This document shows positions 1-6,028 of a stretch of DNA of 6,929 bases, piece after piece. Below the pieces are notes generated by a model, which was given only the letters and a program-made list of their open reading frames with translations, searched no databases and was not told where the DNA came from. Both the position numbers and the translations under genes were made by a program. Positions within the stretch are counted from its first letter, which is position 1, and every line of letters begins with the position of its first letter. Source of the DNA: Panacagrimonas sp052387335 (GTDB taxonomy: Bacteria > Pseudomonadota > Gammaproteobacteria > Nevskiales > Nevskiaceae); NCBI GenBank assembly GCA_052387335.1, contig JBQTJH010000154.1, positions 1 to 6,929 on the forward strand, written 5' to 3'.

Positions 1-7
1 GTTGCGC

Positions 8-39
8 CCGGCTCGCTTGGAATCACCAAGCTTCGCCGG
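8..39. repeat. Interrupted inverted repeat (hairpin)
   Basis: CCGGC (8-12) pairs with GCCGG (35-39), and GCTTGG (15-20) pairs with CCAAGC (26-31) around the loop AATCA. A small internal loop (13-14 against 32-34) separates the two helices. All eleven pairs are Watson-Crick. There is no T-run on either side, so it is not a standard terminator. It could be part of an intergenic palindromic repeat or of a structure that continues to the left of the window. Confidence 0.5.
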
Positions 40-210
40 CCGCGCCTTGCCTGGCGGGATTTTGGACTCGCAACGCAGCGACTATTCATATGTCAACAGA
101 CCCTAGTCCGGGCGTATCTGGAACCGCGACCGCGCCGACGCAGAGGCGAGCCCGGCTTGCTATCTCCCGCTTAGGCGGCCTGACGCGGTTTTGGAGCCGG
201 GGCCTGACGC

Positions 211-237
211 AAAAAAAGGCGGCCCTGGGGCCGCCTT
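211..237 (-). terminator. Rho-independent terminator of the minus-strand operon
   Basis: On the minus strand the RNA reads AAGGCGGCC, loop CCAG, GGCCGCC and then seven U residues. The GC stem is seven base pairs (218-224 with 229-235), the loop is four bases (225-228) and the U-tract comes from A211-A217. This is a textbook intrinsic terminator. It lies about 150 bases beyond the stop of the DprE2-like gene at 390, the last gene of the operon. The plus strand has only TT after the stem, so termination should be mainly leftward. Confidence 0.88.
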
Positions 238-389
238 CTGAACCTCTCCTCCCTCCGTAGCCCGGCCTGACTGCGCAGGCTTCAAGCAATGGCTTTCCGC
301 CCCCAGCTCTTTTTGTCACCGGCGGATGGTAGCCGTTTTGCTGACCATGGTTAACAGGCCCTAAGTCGACACCATCCGACTGGCTGTCA

Positions 390-1127
390 TTACAGGGAAA
401 GGTGCCGAAACAGGCGTTCCGGGACGTTGCGGATGATCTGCATGATTCCCCACCAGAACCAGGGCGTGTAGACCACCGGCGAGCCCCGGTCCATGCCGCG
501 CACGATGGCCTTGGCGACCTGTTCCGGCCTGGCCCACAGCGGCCCCTTCTTGAACGCCGCGGTCATCGGCGTATCGACGAAGCCCGGCTTGATATTCACC
601 ACGGCCACACCCTGCTTGGCCAGGCGCTGGCCGAGTCCGCTAACGAAGGCGCTCAACGCCGCCTTGGCCGCGCCATAGACATAGTTGGATTGGCGACCAC
701 GGTCGCCCGCCACTGAAGAGATCACCGCCAATGTGCCGCTGCGCTGCGCTTCAAAGCGCTGGGCCAGATACGTGCATAGCGAGATCTGGCTCAGGGCGTT
801 GGTCTGAAATTCGGCAAGCGTCAACGGCGCCGACTGTTCGCAGGCCTGCTGATCCGGCAGGCTGCCGTGCGCGATCAAGGCCATGTCCAGTCCATTGAGG
901 CTCAGCGCCGCGTGCTGCAGCAAGGCAGCGTGTGCGTCTAGCGCATTGGCGTCCTGCACGCTGACCTCGACCTGCCCGGCGCCGCGCACACGCAGATCGG
1001 CTGCAATGGCGTTGAGAGCGTCGGCGCGTCGCCCGACCAAGTACAGCGCGTCACCACGCGCCGCAAACAGGCGCGCGCAGGCTTCCGCGATGGCCGAAGT
1101 GGCGCCGATGATCAGGATTTTCTTCAT
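390..1127 (-). CDS. dprE2: DprE2-like short-chain dehydrogenase/reductase (keto-arabinose reductase)
   Basis: This is a 245-residue cytoplasmic SDR-fold NAD(P)H reductase. Visible motifs are the cofactor loop GATSAIA at residues 8-14 (a variant of TGxxxGxG), HG at 87-88 where SDRs have NAG, Asn110, the catalytic serine in ISSVAG (136-141) and the YxxxK pair Tyr151/Lys155. After the catalytic site comes KPGFVDTPM (180-188), as in classical SDRs. The C-terminus (IIRNVPERLFRHL) closely resembles that of mycobacterial DprE2, which ends in a similar RHIPRSIFRKL segment. In that pathway DprE2 reduces the 2-keto intermediate made by DprE1 to polyprenyl-phosphoryl-arabinose. The ATG overlaps the DprE1-like stop codon by four bases (ATGA), so translation is probably coupled, as expected for a two-step epimerase pair. 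The SDR fold is certain; the exact substrate is inferred from sequence and context. Confidence 0.85.
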   Translation of the reverse strand: MKKILIIGATSAIAEACARLFAARGDALYLVGRRADALNAIAADLRVRGAGQVEVSVQDANALDAHAALLQHAALSLNGLDMALIAHGSLPDQQACEQSAPLTLAEFQTNALSQISLCTYLAQRFEAQRSGTLAVISSVAGDRGRQSNYVYGAAKAALSAFVSGLGQRLAKQGVAVVNIKPGFVDTPMTAAFKKGPLWARPEQVAKAIVRGMDRGSPVVYTPWFWWGIMQIIRNVPERLFRHLSL

Positions 1128-2428
1128 GGACCTTGAGTAACGCGACGCCAGAACGAGGACGAGAACTGCGGATCGACATACGCGCGCAGTTCCTGCCAGC
1201 GCGGGAAATACTGTTGAAACGCCGACGATGACATGCGTGCGTCCTTGGCGGGATAGACCGCGCCCTGGGCGGCACGCGTGATGTCGTCGAGTCGCTCCAG
1301 CAGCGCGAGCGTGGCCGCGCCGCGATTGGGAAAATCCAGCGCCAGGGTCGTGCCGGCGCGCGGAAACGACAGCCAGCCGGGTGAGGGCAGATCACCAAAC
1401 ATCTTGAGCACCGCCAGGAAGGACCCCGAGCCGGACGCCGCAATCAGCGTCAGCATGTCCTTGAGCGCCGGTTCTGCCGCCGCCTGCGGAATCACGCACT
1501 GGTACTGATAAAACCCCCGCGGTCCATACGCCCGATTCCACTGACCGATGCCGTCCAGCGGATAGAAATAGGGTCGGTAGTGCCAGACCGCATGTTCCTG
1601 CGCCGCGGAGGGGCGATGGAAGTACAACGCGTTGAACGCGGACAAGCTGGCCCGGTTGATCAGCGAAATCGGCGGCGTGAACGGCATGTGTATGCGCGAC
1701 TCGGCGGGCGCGCGCCCGCTGCGCTCGGTGTGATTCGCGCGGATGAACACGCCGCGGCCTTGCTGCGCGCCACGCGCGGCACAGTCCAGCCAGGCCACGG
1801 TGTACTCGTGTGTCGAGTCCGAGGCCCGCGACAGAGCGAAGAACTCGGACAGCGTTCCAAAACGCAGACTATCGCCCTGCAGGAACGCGCCCGGCACCGG
1901 ACGCAGTTGCAGGCGCAGTCGCCGAATCAATCCAGTGAGGCCCAGACCGCCGATGCTGGCGCCGAACCAGTCGGCGTTCTCATCGGTGCTGCACCAGCGC
2001 GGGCTGCCGTCGGAGCGCAGCAGTTCAAAGCCCAGCACATGCCGGCCGAAGCAGCCTTCGCGATGATGATTCTTGCCGTGCACGTCGTTGGCGATGGCGC
2101 CGCCCAAGCTGATGTGACGGGTTCCAGGTGTGACCGGCACAAACCAGCCCTGCGGTAGTGCAAATGCAATCAGCTCGCGCAGACTGAGTCCGGCCTCGCA
2201 TTCGATCACGCCGGTGTTGCGATCAAACGCGATCAGCCGATCCAGGCGCCGCGTTTCCAGCAGCACGCCCTGATCGTTCTGACAGGAGTCGCCATAGCTG
2301 CGGCCCTGACCCCAGGGTAGATAGCGTCGCGCCGGATCGAAGTGCGGTATCTCGAAACGATCACGCAGCGCCACGCGATCATGCGCGTGGCGCGGCCAGC
2401 GGCCCCAGGAACTCGGCGAATGGTCCAC
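1124..2428 (-). CDS. dprE1: DprE1-like FAD-dependent polyprenyl-phosphoryl-ribose 2-oxidase
   Basis: This is a 434-residue flavoprotein of the VAO/FAD_binding_4 type. It follows mycobacterial DprE1 along its whole length: SSWGRW near the start (6-11), GQGRSYGD (40-47), PGTR (101-104), the FAD-contacting HGKNHH (117-122), GGLGLTG (161-167), YPLD (289-292), QWNRAYGP (296-303), and YPAKDAR (392-398) holding the active-site lysine (Lys395). DprE1 oxidises the C2 hydroxyl of polyprenyl-phosphoryl-ribose; a reductase then restores it with inverted configuration. The cysteine targeted by benzothiazinones in mycobacteria (WNICVDFP) aligns with Ala363 (TTLALDFP). The segment between WGR and the RSYGD motif is shorter than in mycobacteria. 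I chose the GTG at 2428, one base after the previous stop, because recognisable homology begins six residues later. An upstream TTG at 2452 would add eight residues and overlap the UbiA gene by 23 bases. Neither has a clear Shine-Dalgarno sequence. Confidence 0.9.
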   Translation of the reverse strand: MDHSPSSWGRWPRHAHDRVALRDRFEIPHFDPARRYLPWGQGRSYGDSCQNDQGVLLETRRLDRLIAFDRNTGVIECEAGLSLRELIAFALPQGWFVPVTPGTRHISLGGAIANDVHGKNHHREGCFGRHVLGFELLRSDGSPRWCSTDENADWFGASIGGLGLTGLIRRLRLQLRPVPGAFLQGDSLRFGTLSEFFALSRASDSTHEYTVAWLDCAARGAQQGRGVFIRANHTERSGRAPAESRIHMPFTPPISLINRASLSAFNALYFHRPSAAQEHAVWHYRPYFYPLDGIGQWNRAYGPRGFYQYQCVIPQAAAEPALKDMLTLIAASGSGSFLAVLKMFGDLPSPGWLSFPRAGTTLALDFPNRGAATLALLERLDDITRAAQGAVYPAKDARMSSSAFQQYFPRWQELRAYVDPQFSSSFWRRVTQGP

Positions 2429-2429
2429 G

Positions 2430-3854
2430 TCAGAGCGCGAGCAACACGCCAAGCGCCATCAGCGCAGCCAGGATCAGGCTGGTGCGATCCTTGAGCGCGA
2501 ATACGATGGGGTCGTCGTGCATCTGACCGCGCGCGGTGTACAGCCAGATGCGGCTGATCCAGAACAGCATGATTGGGCACAGCAGCCACAAGGCCTCGGG
2601 CTGACGGTAGAGATCGGCCGAGGCGGCGCTGTTGACGTACAGCGCCATCACCACCACCGCGCTGTAACCGGACGCGGTACCCAGGCTTTGCAGTAGGGAC
2701 AGATCCTCCGCACCGTAGCCACGACCGTGTGCCGCGGACTTGCCGGCCTGACGCGCGTCTTCAAGTTCAGCAAAGCGCTTGACGATGCCCAGGCTCAGGA
2801 ACAGAAACACTGAGAAACCGAGCAACCAGAACGAAGGCCAGATCAGACAGGCGGCACTGCCGGCGATGATGCGCAGGGTGTACAGACCGGCGAGCACCAT
2901 GACGTCAATCAGTGCGATGCGCTTGAGCCGTAGCGAATAGGCCCAGGTCACGGCGTAGTACGTGGCCAGCGTCAGCGCGAAATACACGTTGATGCTCAGC
3001 GCGAGCGCGGCCGACAGACTCAGCAGCAACAGACCCACCAGCACGCCATCACGTGCCTGCAGCTCGCCGGAGGCAAAAGGGCGCGTGTGCTTGCGTGGAT
3101 GGCGCCGATCCGACGCAAGGTCCAGCAGGTCGTTGAACAGATACACGCTGGACGCGCACAGGCCAAAGGCGATGAAGGCCAGCATCGCCTGCATCATCAC
3201 GCCGGAATCGGTGAACTGATGCGCCAGCATTGGCGGCACGAAAATCAGCAGATTTTTCACCCATTGATGCAAGCGCATGGCACGCAGCCAGATCCTCAGT
3301 CTGCCGTGGTTCGGTGCAAACACACGCTCGACTGCGGTGACGGCTTCGGTCTGCGCCACCAGATCAGGGCCGCCGACGACAATCGCCTTGCGCGCCGAGC
3401 GCCACACCGCGAGGTCGGCCTGTGCATTGCCAACGTAGTCGTAGCCCTTGTCACCGAAGCGGGCGACCAGCGCCAGGCGCTTGCGCTCACCAGACAGATT
3501 GTTGCTGCCGTCGCTGGCCACGCATTCGTCGAACAGCAGATCGAGCTGCGCATTGACGGCGTTTGCCGTTGCCCTGTCCGAGGCCGTGGCCAGCACCAGC
3601 GGACGGCCGCTTGTTTTTTCCGCGCGTAACCAGTGCAGCAAGGCCTGGTTGAACGGCAGAACGGCGGTGTCCACCGGCGCACGCTGCGCCACCTCGCGCT
3701 TGAGCGCAGCCTTGCCTGATCGCAGCCAGCGCGGAATCTGCAGCAGCGACGCCGGCTCGTTGCGCGCCAGGCCCACCAGGCTTTCGTACAAGGTATCGAC
3801 CGGCGTCAGGCTGCCGTCCAGATCCACGCACAGCGGTACTTTGGTCTGGCTCAT
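2430..3854 (-). CDS. HAD phosphatase-UbiA prenyltransferase fusion, DPPR synthase-like
   Basis: This 474-residue protein has two domains. Residues 1-180 form a HAD-type phosphatase: motif I VDLDGSL with Asp11 and Asp13, motif II ATASD (89-93), a lysine in GERKR (122-126), and a motif IV-like VGNAQAD (141-147) with Asn where an Asp is usual. Residues 186-474 are a polytopic UbiA-family transferase with the Mg-diphosphate motif N241DLLD ending in DRRHP (249-253), a second motif YSLRLK...IDV (306-318) and the conserved MHDDPIVFALKDR (445-457). These resemble decaprenyl-phosphate phosphoribosyltransferase (Rv3806c type), which joins PRPP to a polyprenyl phosphate. The fused HAD domain may remove the 5-phosphate, a step mycobacteria assign to a separate protein. 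The ATG at 3854 overlaps the preceding stop by four bases. The frame is open further upstream to 3950, but that part overlaps the membrane gene and does not resemble the family, so I rejected it. Confidence 0.87.
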   Translation of the reverse strand: MSQTKVPLCVDLDGSLTPVDTLYESLVGLARNEPASLLQIPRWLRSGKAALKREVAQRAPVDTAVLPFNQALLHWLRAEKTSGRPLVLATASDRATANAVNAQLDLLFDECVASDGSNNLSGERKRLALVARFGDKGYDYVGNAQADLAVWRSARKAIVVGGPDLVAQTEAVTAVERVFAPNHGRLRIWLRAMRLHQWVKNLLIFVPPMLAHQFTDSGVMMQAMLAFIAFGLCASSVYLFNDLLDLASDRRHPRKHTRPFASGELQARDGVLVGLLLLSLSAALALSINVYFALTLATYYAVTWAYSLRLKRIALIDVMVLAGLYTLRIIAGSAACLIWPSFWLLGFSVFLFLSLGIVKRFAELEDARQAGKSAAHGRGYGAEDLSLLQSLGTASGYSAVVVMALYVNSAASADLYRQPEALWLLCPIMLFWISRIWLYTARGQMHDDPIVFALKDRTSLILAALMALGVLLAL

Positions 3855-4858
3855 GGCTGCGCCGCGGGCTGACGCAAGGGCGAGAGTTCCAGCAACACCG
3901 TTGCGATCAGCCCGATCAGCACGGCAAACCACAGCGTTGCTAATCGACATAGCAGGGTCGCGACCACCGCCAGCGCCAGCGGCGCGCCCATCGCCGTGAG
4001 CAGCGCGGTCATTACCACTTCCATGCCACCGATACCGCCGGGCATGAAGAAGGTGGCCGCACCCGCCAGTCCGGCAATCGCATAAACGCTGGTCGCGGTC
4101 ATCGGCGGCACGTCCAGCGCCAGCCCTGCGCAGATCAAGTGAAAGCCAATACCCTCCACGCCCCAGGCGATGAGACCAATCATCAAACCCGGCAGCAGCA
4201 GAGTAGGGCGCAGCATCTGCTTCGAACTGCGCAGCAGATTCGCGAGTAGCGCGGCGAGTTTGCTGAGCTGGGTCTGGTGCGAGGCGGCGAGTCGATCCAG
4301 CATCCGCGGCAACGCCGGATGCCCGCTCAACAGCAGCAAGGCGAGGCCCAGCACCAGCACACCCAGCAGAAGCCCGCGATACTGCGGCTGCTGAAACGCA
4401 ATCAGACTCGCGAGCAAGGCGTACGCCAGCACATCCAACAGCCGCTCCACGAACAAGGCGGCAAAACTGTCGGCATAGCGCACGCCCTGTTCATGCAAAT
4501 ACACGCTGCGCATCGCCTCCCCGGCCTTGGCCGGGCTTACCGTGAACAGAAAGCCGCCCAGGTACACCAGCCCATGACGCAGCCAGGGCAGGGCATAACC
4601 TTGGTCGCGCAGATACCAGTGCCAGCGAGCGAACCGCAGCAGGTAATTGAGCATGGACAGCCCCAGGATCAGCGCAACGCCACCAAAACCGAGCTGTTTC
4701 ATGGCGCGCTCGATCGCCGCGTAATCGGTTATGACCGCCAACGTCAGATAGGCCACCATGCCCAAGCCAGCCAGTGCCACCAGCACGCGCTTACGCTGCG
4801 ATCCCGTATTGATGACGTGCTGGCTCAAACCTGTTCCCGAAGCAATCTGAAGTCCCAT
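3851..4858 (-). CDS. LPG_synthase_TM / UPF0104 family integral membrane protein
   Basis: This 335-residue inner-membrane protein has about eight hydrophobic segments (roughly residues 25-45, 57-75, 96-110, 135-155, 163-179, 220-246, 257-275 and 294-325). Family motifs are NYLLRFARWHWYL (71-83), PAKAGEAMR (109-117), ERLLD (138-142) and FMPGGIGGME (271-280). This is the membrane part found in lysylphosphatidylglycerol synthases and in stand-alone AglD2-like proteins, many of them next to glycolipid or polyprenyl-sugar genes. There is no C-terminal aminoacyl-transfer domain, so it is not a lysyl-PG synthase itself. It is the first gene of the operon, and its stop overlaps the next ATG. A role in flipping or handling the polyprenyl-linked arabinose is inference from context. 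The ATG at 4858 lacks a clear Shine-Dalgarno sequence, and the first 20 or so residues are not obviously conserved, so a slightly later start is possible. Confidence 0.82.
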   Translation of the reverse strand: MGLQIASGTGLSQHVINTGSQRKRVLVALAGLGMVAYLTLAVITDYAAIERAMKQLGFGGVALILGLSMLNYLLRFARWHWYLRDQGYALPWLRHGLVYLGGFLFTVSPAKAGEAMRSVYLHEQGVRYADSFAALFVERLLDVLAYALLASLIAFQQPQYRGLLLGVLVLGLALLLLSGHPALPRMLDRLAASHQTQLSKLAALLANLLRSSKQMLRPTLLLPGLMIGLIAWGVEGIGFHLICAGLALDVPPMTATSVYAIAGLAGAATFFMPGGIGGMEVVMTALLTAMGAPLALAVVATLLCRLATLWFAVLIGLIATVLLELSPLRQPAAQP

Positions 4859-4909
4859 GGCGATTGTGACGGACTTTGCAGGGCGACAAGAAATTTATTG
4901 CTCATCAGC

Positions 4910-4945
4910 GGCGATAGCTGCGACGATAGCTGCGGCGATGGGCAC
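4910..4945. repeat. 12-base tandem repeat, three units
   Basis: Units are GGCGATAGCTGC (4910-4921), GACGATAGCTGC (4922-4933) and GGCGATGGGCAC (4934-4945). The first two differ at one base and the third is degenerate. The repeat lies exactly where similarity to the integrase stops and before the operon's first gene, so it may mark the deletion or rearrangement junction. On the minus strand one frame spells Ala/Ile-rich codons ending at a TAA at 4895-4897, which could be the tail of a lost gene; that is a guess. Confidence 0.55.
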
Positions 4946-5088
4946 CGCTTGTCGCGGGACTGGTTGAAGCGTTTAATCCAACCCACGTGCGACGCCTCCG
5001 TACAGAGACTGAAATGCTTCGAGCACATTTGCAGCTGGACCCGATCCAACAGACGAGGCGCCGGCCTCATGGCCGTGTTTGGGTTCAT
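4939..5088 (-). pseudogene. intI: Truncated integron integrase, N-terminal fragment only
   Basis: From the ATG at 5088 the translation contains PRLLDRVQLQMC (residues 9-20), then SKHFSLCTEASHVGWIKRF (23-41) and, more loosely, KRCP (47-50). This matches the SAM-like core-binding N-terminus of integron integrases, whose usual pattern is LLDxVRxxIRxKHYSxRTExxYVxWIKRF. Complete integrases have about 320-340 residues with the catalytic Arg/His/Tyr set in the C-terminal part, and none of that is present. The frame stays open to a stop at 4825 (87 residues in all), but the last 37 codons are unrelated and run over the start of the membrane gene. A Shine-Dalgarno GAGG lies six bases before the ATG. 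The orientation, divergent from the cassettes, is the canonical intI arrangement. Departures such as Cys and Gln at conserved positions suggest decay. Confidence 0.8.
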
Positions 5089-5094
5089 GCTGAA

Positions 5095-5098
5095 CCTC
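5095..5098 (-). promoter_or_regulatory. Ribosome binding site of the intI remnant
   Basis: GAGG on the minus strand stands six bases before the ATG at 5088. It supports that ATG as the original integrase start, rather than the non-homologous frame that is open further upstream to 5157. Confidence 0.6.
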
Positions 5099-5110
5099 AA
5101 CAGGTTGGCG

Positions 5111-5211
5111 GGGTGCTGACGAAACAAGGCACTGCGTGTTCGGTTTCCGGAATACACGAACTTGCAGCCGGATTAGGCTGCCGGCCGTGTTCCATCTAAT
5201 TGGCGTTAGCC
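5111..5211 (+). other. attI-like primary recombination site
   Basis: The core GTTAGCC (5205-5211) is the left border of the first cassette, and the crossover should fall between G5205 and T5206. The region lies between the intI start and the first cassette, as attI sites do. It holds CGTGTTC as a direct repeat (5135-5141, 5186-5192) and two small inverted repeats. A segment at 5123-5135 (AACAAGGCACTGC) matches 12 of 13 bases of the left arm of attC1 (AACAAGGCGCTGC), so this could instead be a degenerate attC left by a lost cassette. No seven-base core complementary to GTTAGCC is present on its left side, which favours attI. The left limit given is approximate. Confidence 0.65.
5135..5158. repeat. 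Inverted repeat in the attI region
   Basis: CGTGT (5135-5139) and ACACG (5154-5158) are complementary and enclose the perfect palindrome TTCCGGAA (5145-5152). A second inverted repeat, GCAGCC/GGCTGC, lies at 5164-5169 and 5176-5181. Both sit upstream of intI, where a regulator could bind, or may belong to the attI structure. Neither matches a LexA box known to me. Confidence 0.45.
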
Positions 5212-5227
5212 ATTCAAGAAACAGCGC

Positions 5228-5644
5228 ATGTTCATCCCCAGAAAAACCGAGAGCCGTCCCAGTTGGTCAGACCCAGACGGCATCAAGGTCTACACCATTT
5301 CGGCGCAAAACCAGCCGGTCAATCAGGTTCCGTATTTCGCGCAACTGGCAACAGTAAAAAAGCAAAAAGCGGTTGCGTGGTCTTCTACACCTGCCTTCAC
5401 AATTTTCCACGACGGCGCAGGTATGGCTTATCTCATTCTGGCGTGGTGGGGTAACGACAACGAGCTATTTACATCGGTGTCGGTTCAAACTGCATCGGGC
5501 TGGGTTGAAGACCCAACAAAATATTCGTTCTGCGTTTACGACCTTGAGGTCATTTGGCAAGAGCGCAACTACTTCATAGAGTTCGTTTACTGTGCCCAGC
5601 CAAACCTTCAGAGCTATCGTGCAAAAAGGTTCGGTCATGGCTAA
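5228..5644 (+). CDS. Cassette 1 protein, unknown function
   Basis: This 138-residue protein fills cassette 1 (5206-5710). It has no signal peptide and no membrane helix. It is rich in aromatic residues, with notable stretches WSSTPAFTIFHDG (51-63), LILAWWGNDNELF (69-81) and YSFCVYDLEVIWQERNYFI (98-116). The pattern suggests a compact alpha/beta protein. I have an impression of similar hypothetical proteins in other integron cassettes but cannot name a domain. The TAA stop (5642-5644) lies inside the left core of attC1, a frequent cassette arrangement. The ATG is 17 bases after the 7-base core (5205-5211), with only AAGAAA as a weak ribosome site, so it may depend on readthrough from an upstream promoter. 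Its DNA is visibly richer in A+T than the operon on the left, as expected for a captured gene. Confidence 0.8.
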   Translation: MFIPRKTESRPSWSDPDGIKVYTISAQNQPVNQVPYFAQLATVKKQKAVAWSSTPAFTIFHDGAGMAYLILAWWGNDNELFTSVSVQTASGWVEDPTKYSFCVYDLEVIWQERNYFIEFVYCAQPNLQSYRAKRFGHG

Positions 5645-5716
5645 CAAGGCGCTGCACCCGACCCCCACGCCTCCGCTTCGCTGCGGCGCGGGGTCGGGTG
5701 AGCTTGGGCGTTAGAG
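5639..5716 (+). other. attC1 recombination site
   Basis: The left core GGCTAAC (5639-5645) pairs with the cassette's own border GTTAGCC, and the right core is GTTAGAG (5710-5716). The arms CACCCGACCCC (5655-5665) and GGGGTCGGGTG (5690-5700) are perfectly complementary over 11 bases, and an inner hairpin forms around GCTTCGCTGC. The site is 78 bases long. The inner segment CGCCTCCGCTTCGCTGCGGC recurs exactly in attC4, so the two share recent ancestry. Confidence 0.92.
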
Positions 5717-6022
5717 CACAAATGCAACTTGTCCACTTTCCACCTCCAGTCGTAATTTTCGGCGTTCCTGCCGCGCCTTGGCGTCGTGCCGGTTGTGGCA
5801 TCGCTGGCAGAGCGCCGCTAGGTTCATCAGGCTGCAAGCCTCCGGCCGGTCATCCCACACATGTGCCGTCGTCAGCACCACTTTCGACCCGGTCACAGGG
5901 TGCGGCTCGTAATTCACAGCGCCGCACCACTCGCACTTGTTACGTGCCCGCATCAGCACAAACCGCCTGCGCAGCTTCCAGTCTTTCGGGTAGCGCGCTT
6001 TGTTCTCGGGGCGTATCGGCAT
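5711..6022 (-). CDS. Cassette 2 HNH endonuclease-like protein, reverse orientation
   Basis: This 103-residue protein has four zinc-ligand cysteines, CEWC (30-33) and CQRC (72-75), framing an HNH core of TTAH (His54), Asn67 in MNLAAL and His76/His79 in CHNRH. A basic N-terminus (RPENKARYPKDWKLRRRF) precedes it and a basic tail (RQERRKLR) follows. The family cuts DNA using one metal in a beta-beta-alpha fold; similar small HNH proteins occur in phages and cassettes. All expected residues are present, so it could be active, but its target is unknown. It is encoded against the cassette direction, so it needs its own promoter or leftward transcription from cassette 3, whose gene ends 12 bases before it. 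The TAA stop uses T5711-A5713, the first three bases of the cassette. The ATG is six bases from the attC2 core, and the Shine-Dalgarno is weak. Confidence 0.82.
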   Translation of the reverse strand: MPIRPENKARYPKDWKLRRRFVLMRARNKCEWCGAVNYEPHPVTGSKVVLTTAHVWDDRPEACSLMNLAALCQRCHNRHDAKARQERRKLRLEVESGQVAFVL

Positions 6023-6028
6023 GGCAGG

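Larger units (their letters stand above)
1..389. other. Non-coding region downstream of the operon
   Basis: No convincing gene is visible here. Several frames are open for 50-80 codons because the DNA is GC-rich, but their translations are Arg/Pro/Gly-rich, lack a Shine-Dalgarno sequence and run through the terminator hairpin at 211-237. The stretch holds a hairpin at 8-39, an A+T-richer island around 83-108 inside GC-rich DNA, a 10-base direct repeat GGCCTGACGC at 177-186 and 201-210, and the operon terminator. Between the terminator and the SDR stop codon (238-389) I see only pyrimidine-rich leader-like sequence with no clear element. Confidence 0.6.

Noticed and set aside
86..319. Open minus-strand frame of 77 codons
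   Set aside because: The product is Gly/Arg-rich, there is no Shine-Dalgarno, and the frame runs through the intrinsic terminator.
3855..3950. Upstream extension of the HAD-UbiA protein
   Set aside because: It would overlap the membrane gene by about 100 bases and has no similarity to the HAD start; the ATGA overlap at 3851-3854 is the normal operon junction.
4277..5119. Long plus-strand open frame of 280 codons
   Set aside because: It is antisense to the membrane protein gene and the intI remnant, is Gln/His/Arg-rich, and has no family resemblance; typical antisense openness in GC-rich DNA.
5135..5158. LexA (SOS) box controlling intI
   Set aside because: An inverted repeat exists, but it does not match LexA motifs known to me from gammaproteobacteria or xanthomonads.
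4960..5205. Cassette promoter Pc
   Set aside because: TTGAAG at 4963-4968 has no acceptable -10 at the right spacing, and no other plus-strand pair looked convincing.
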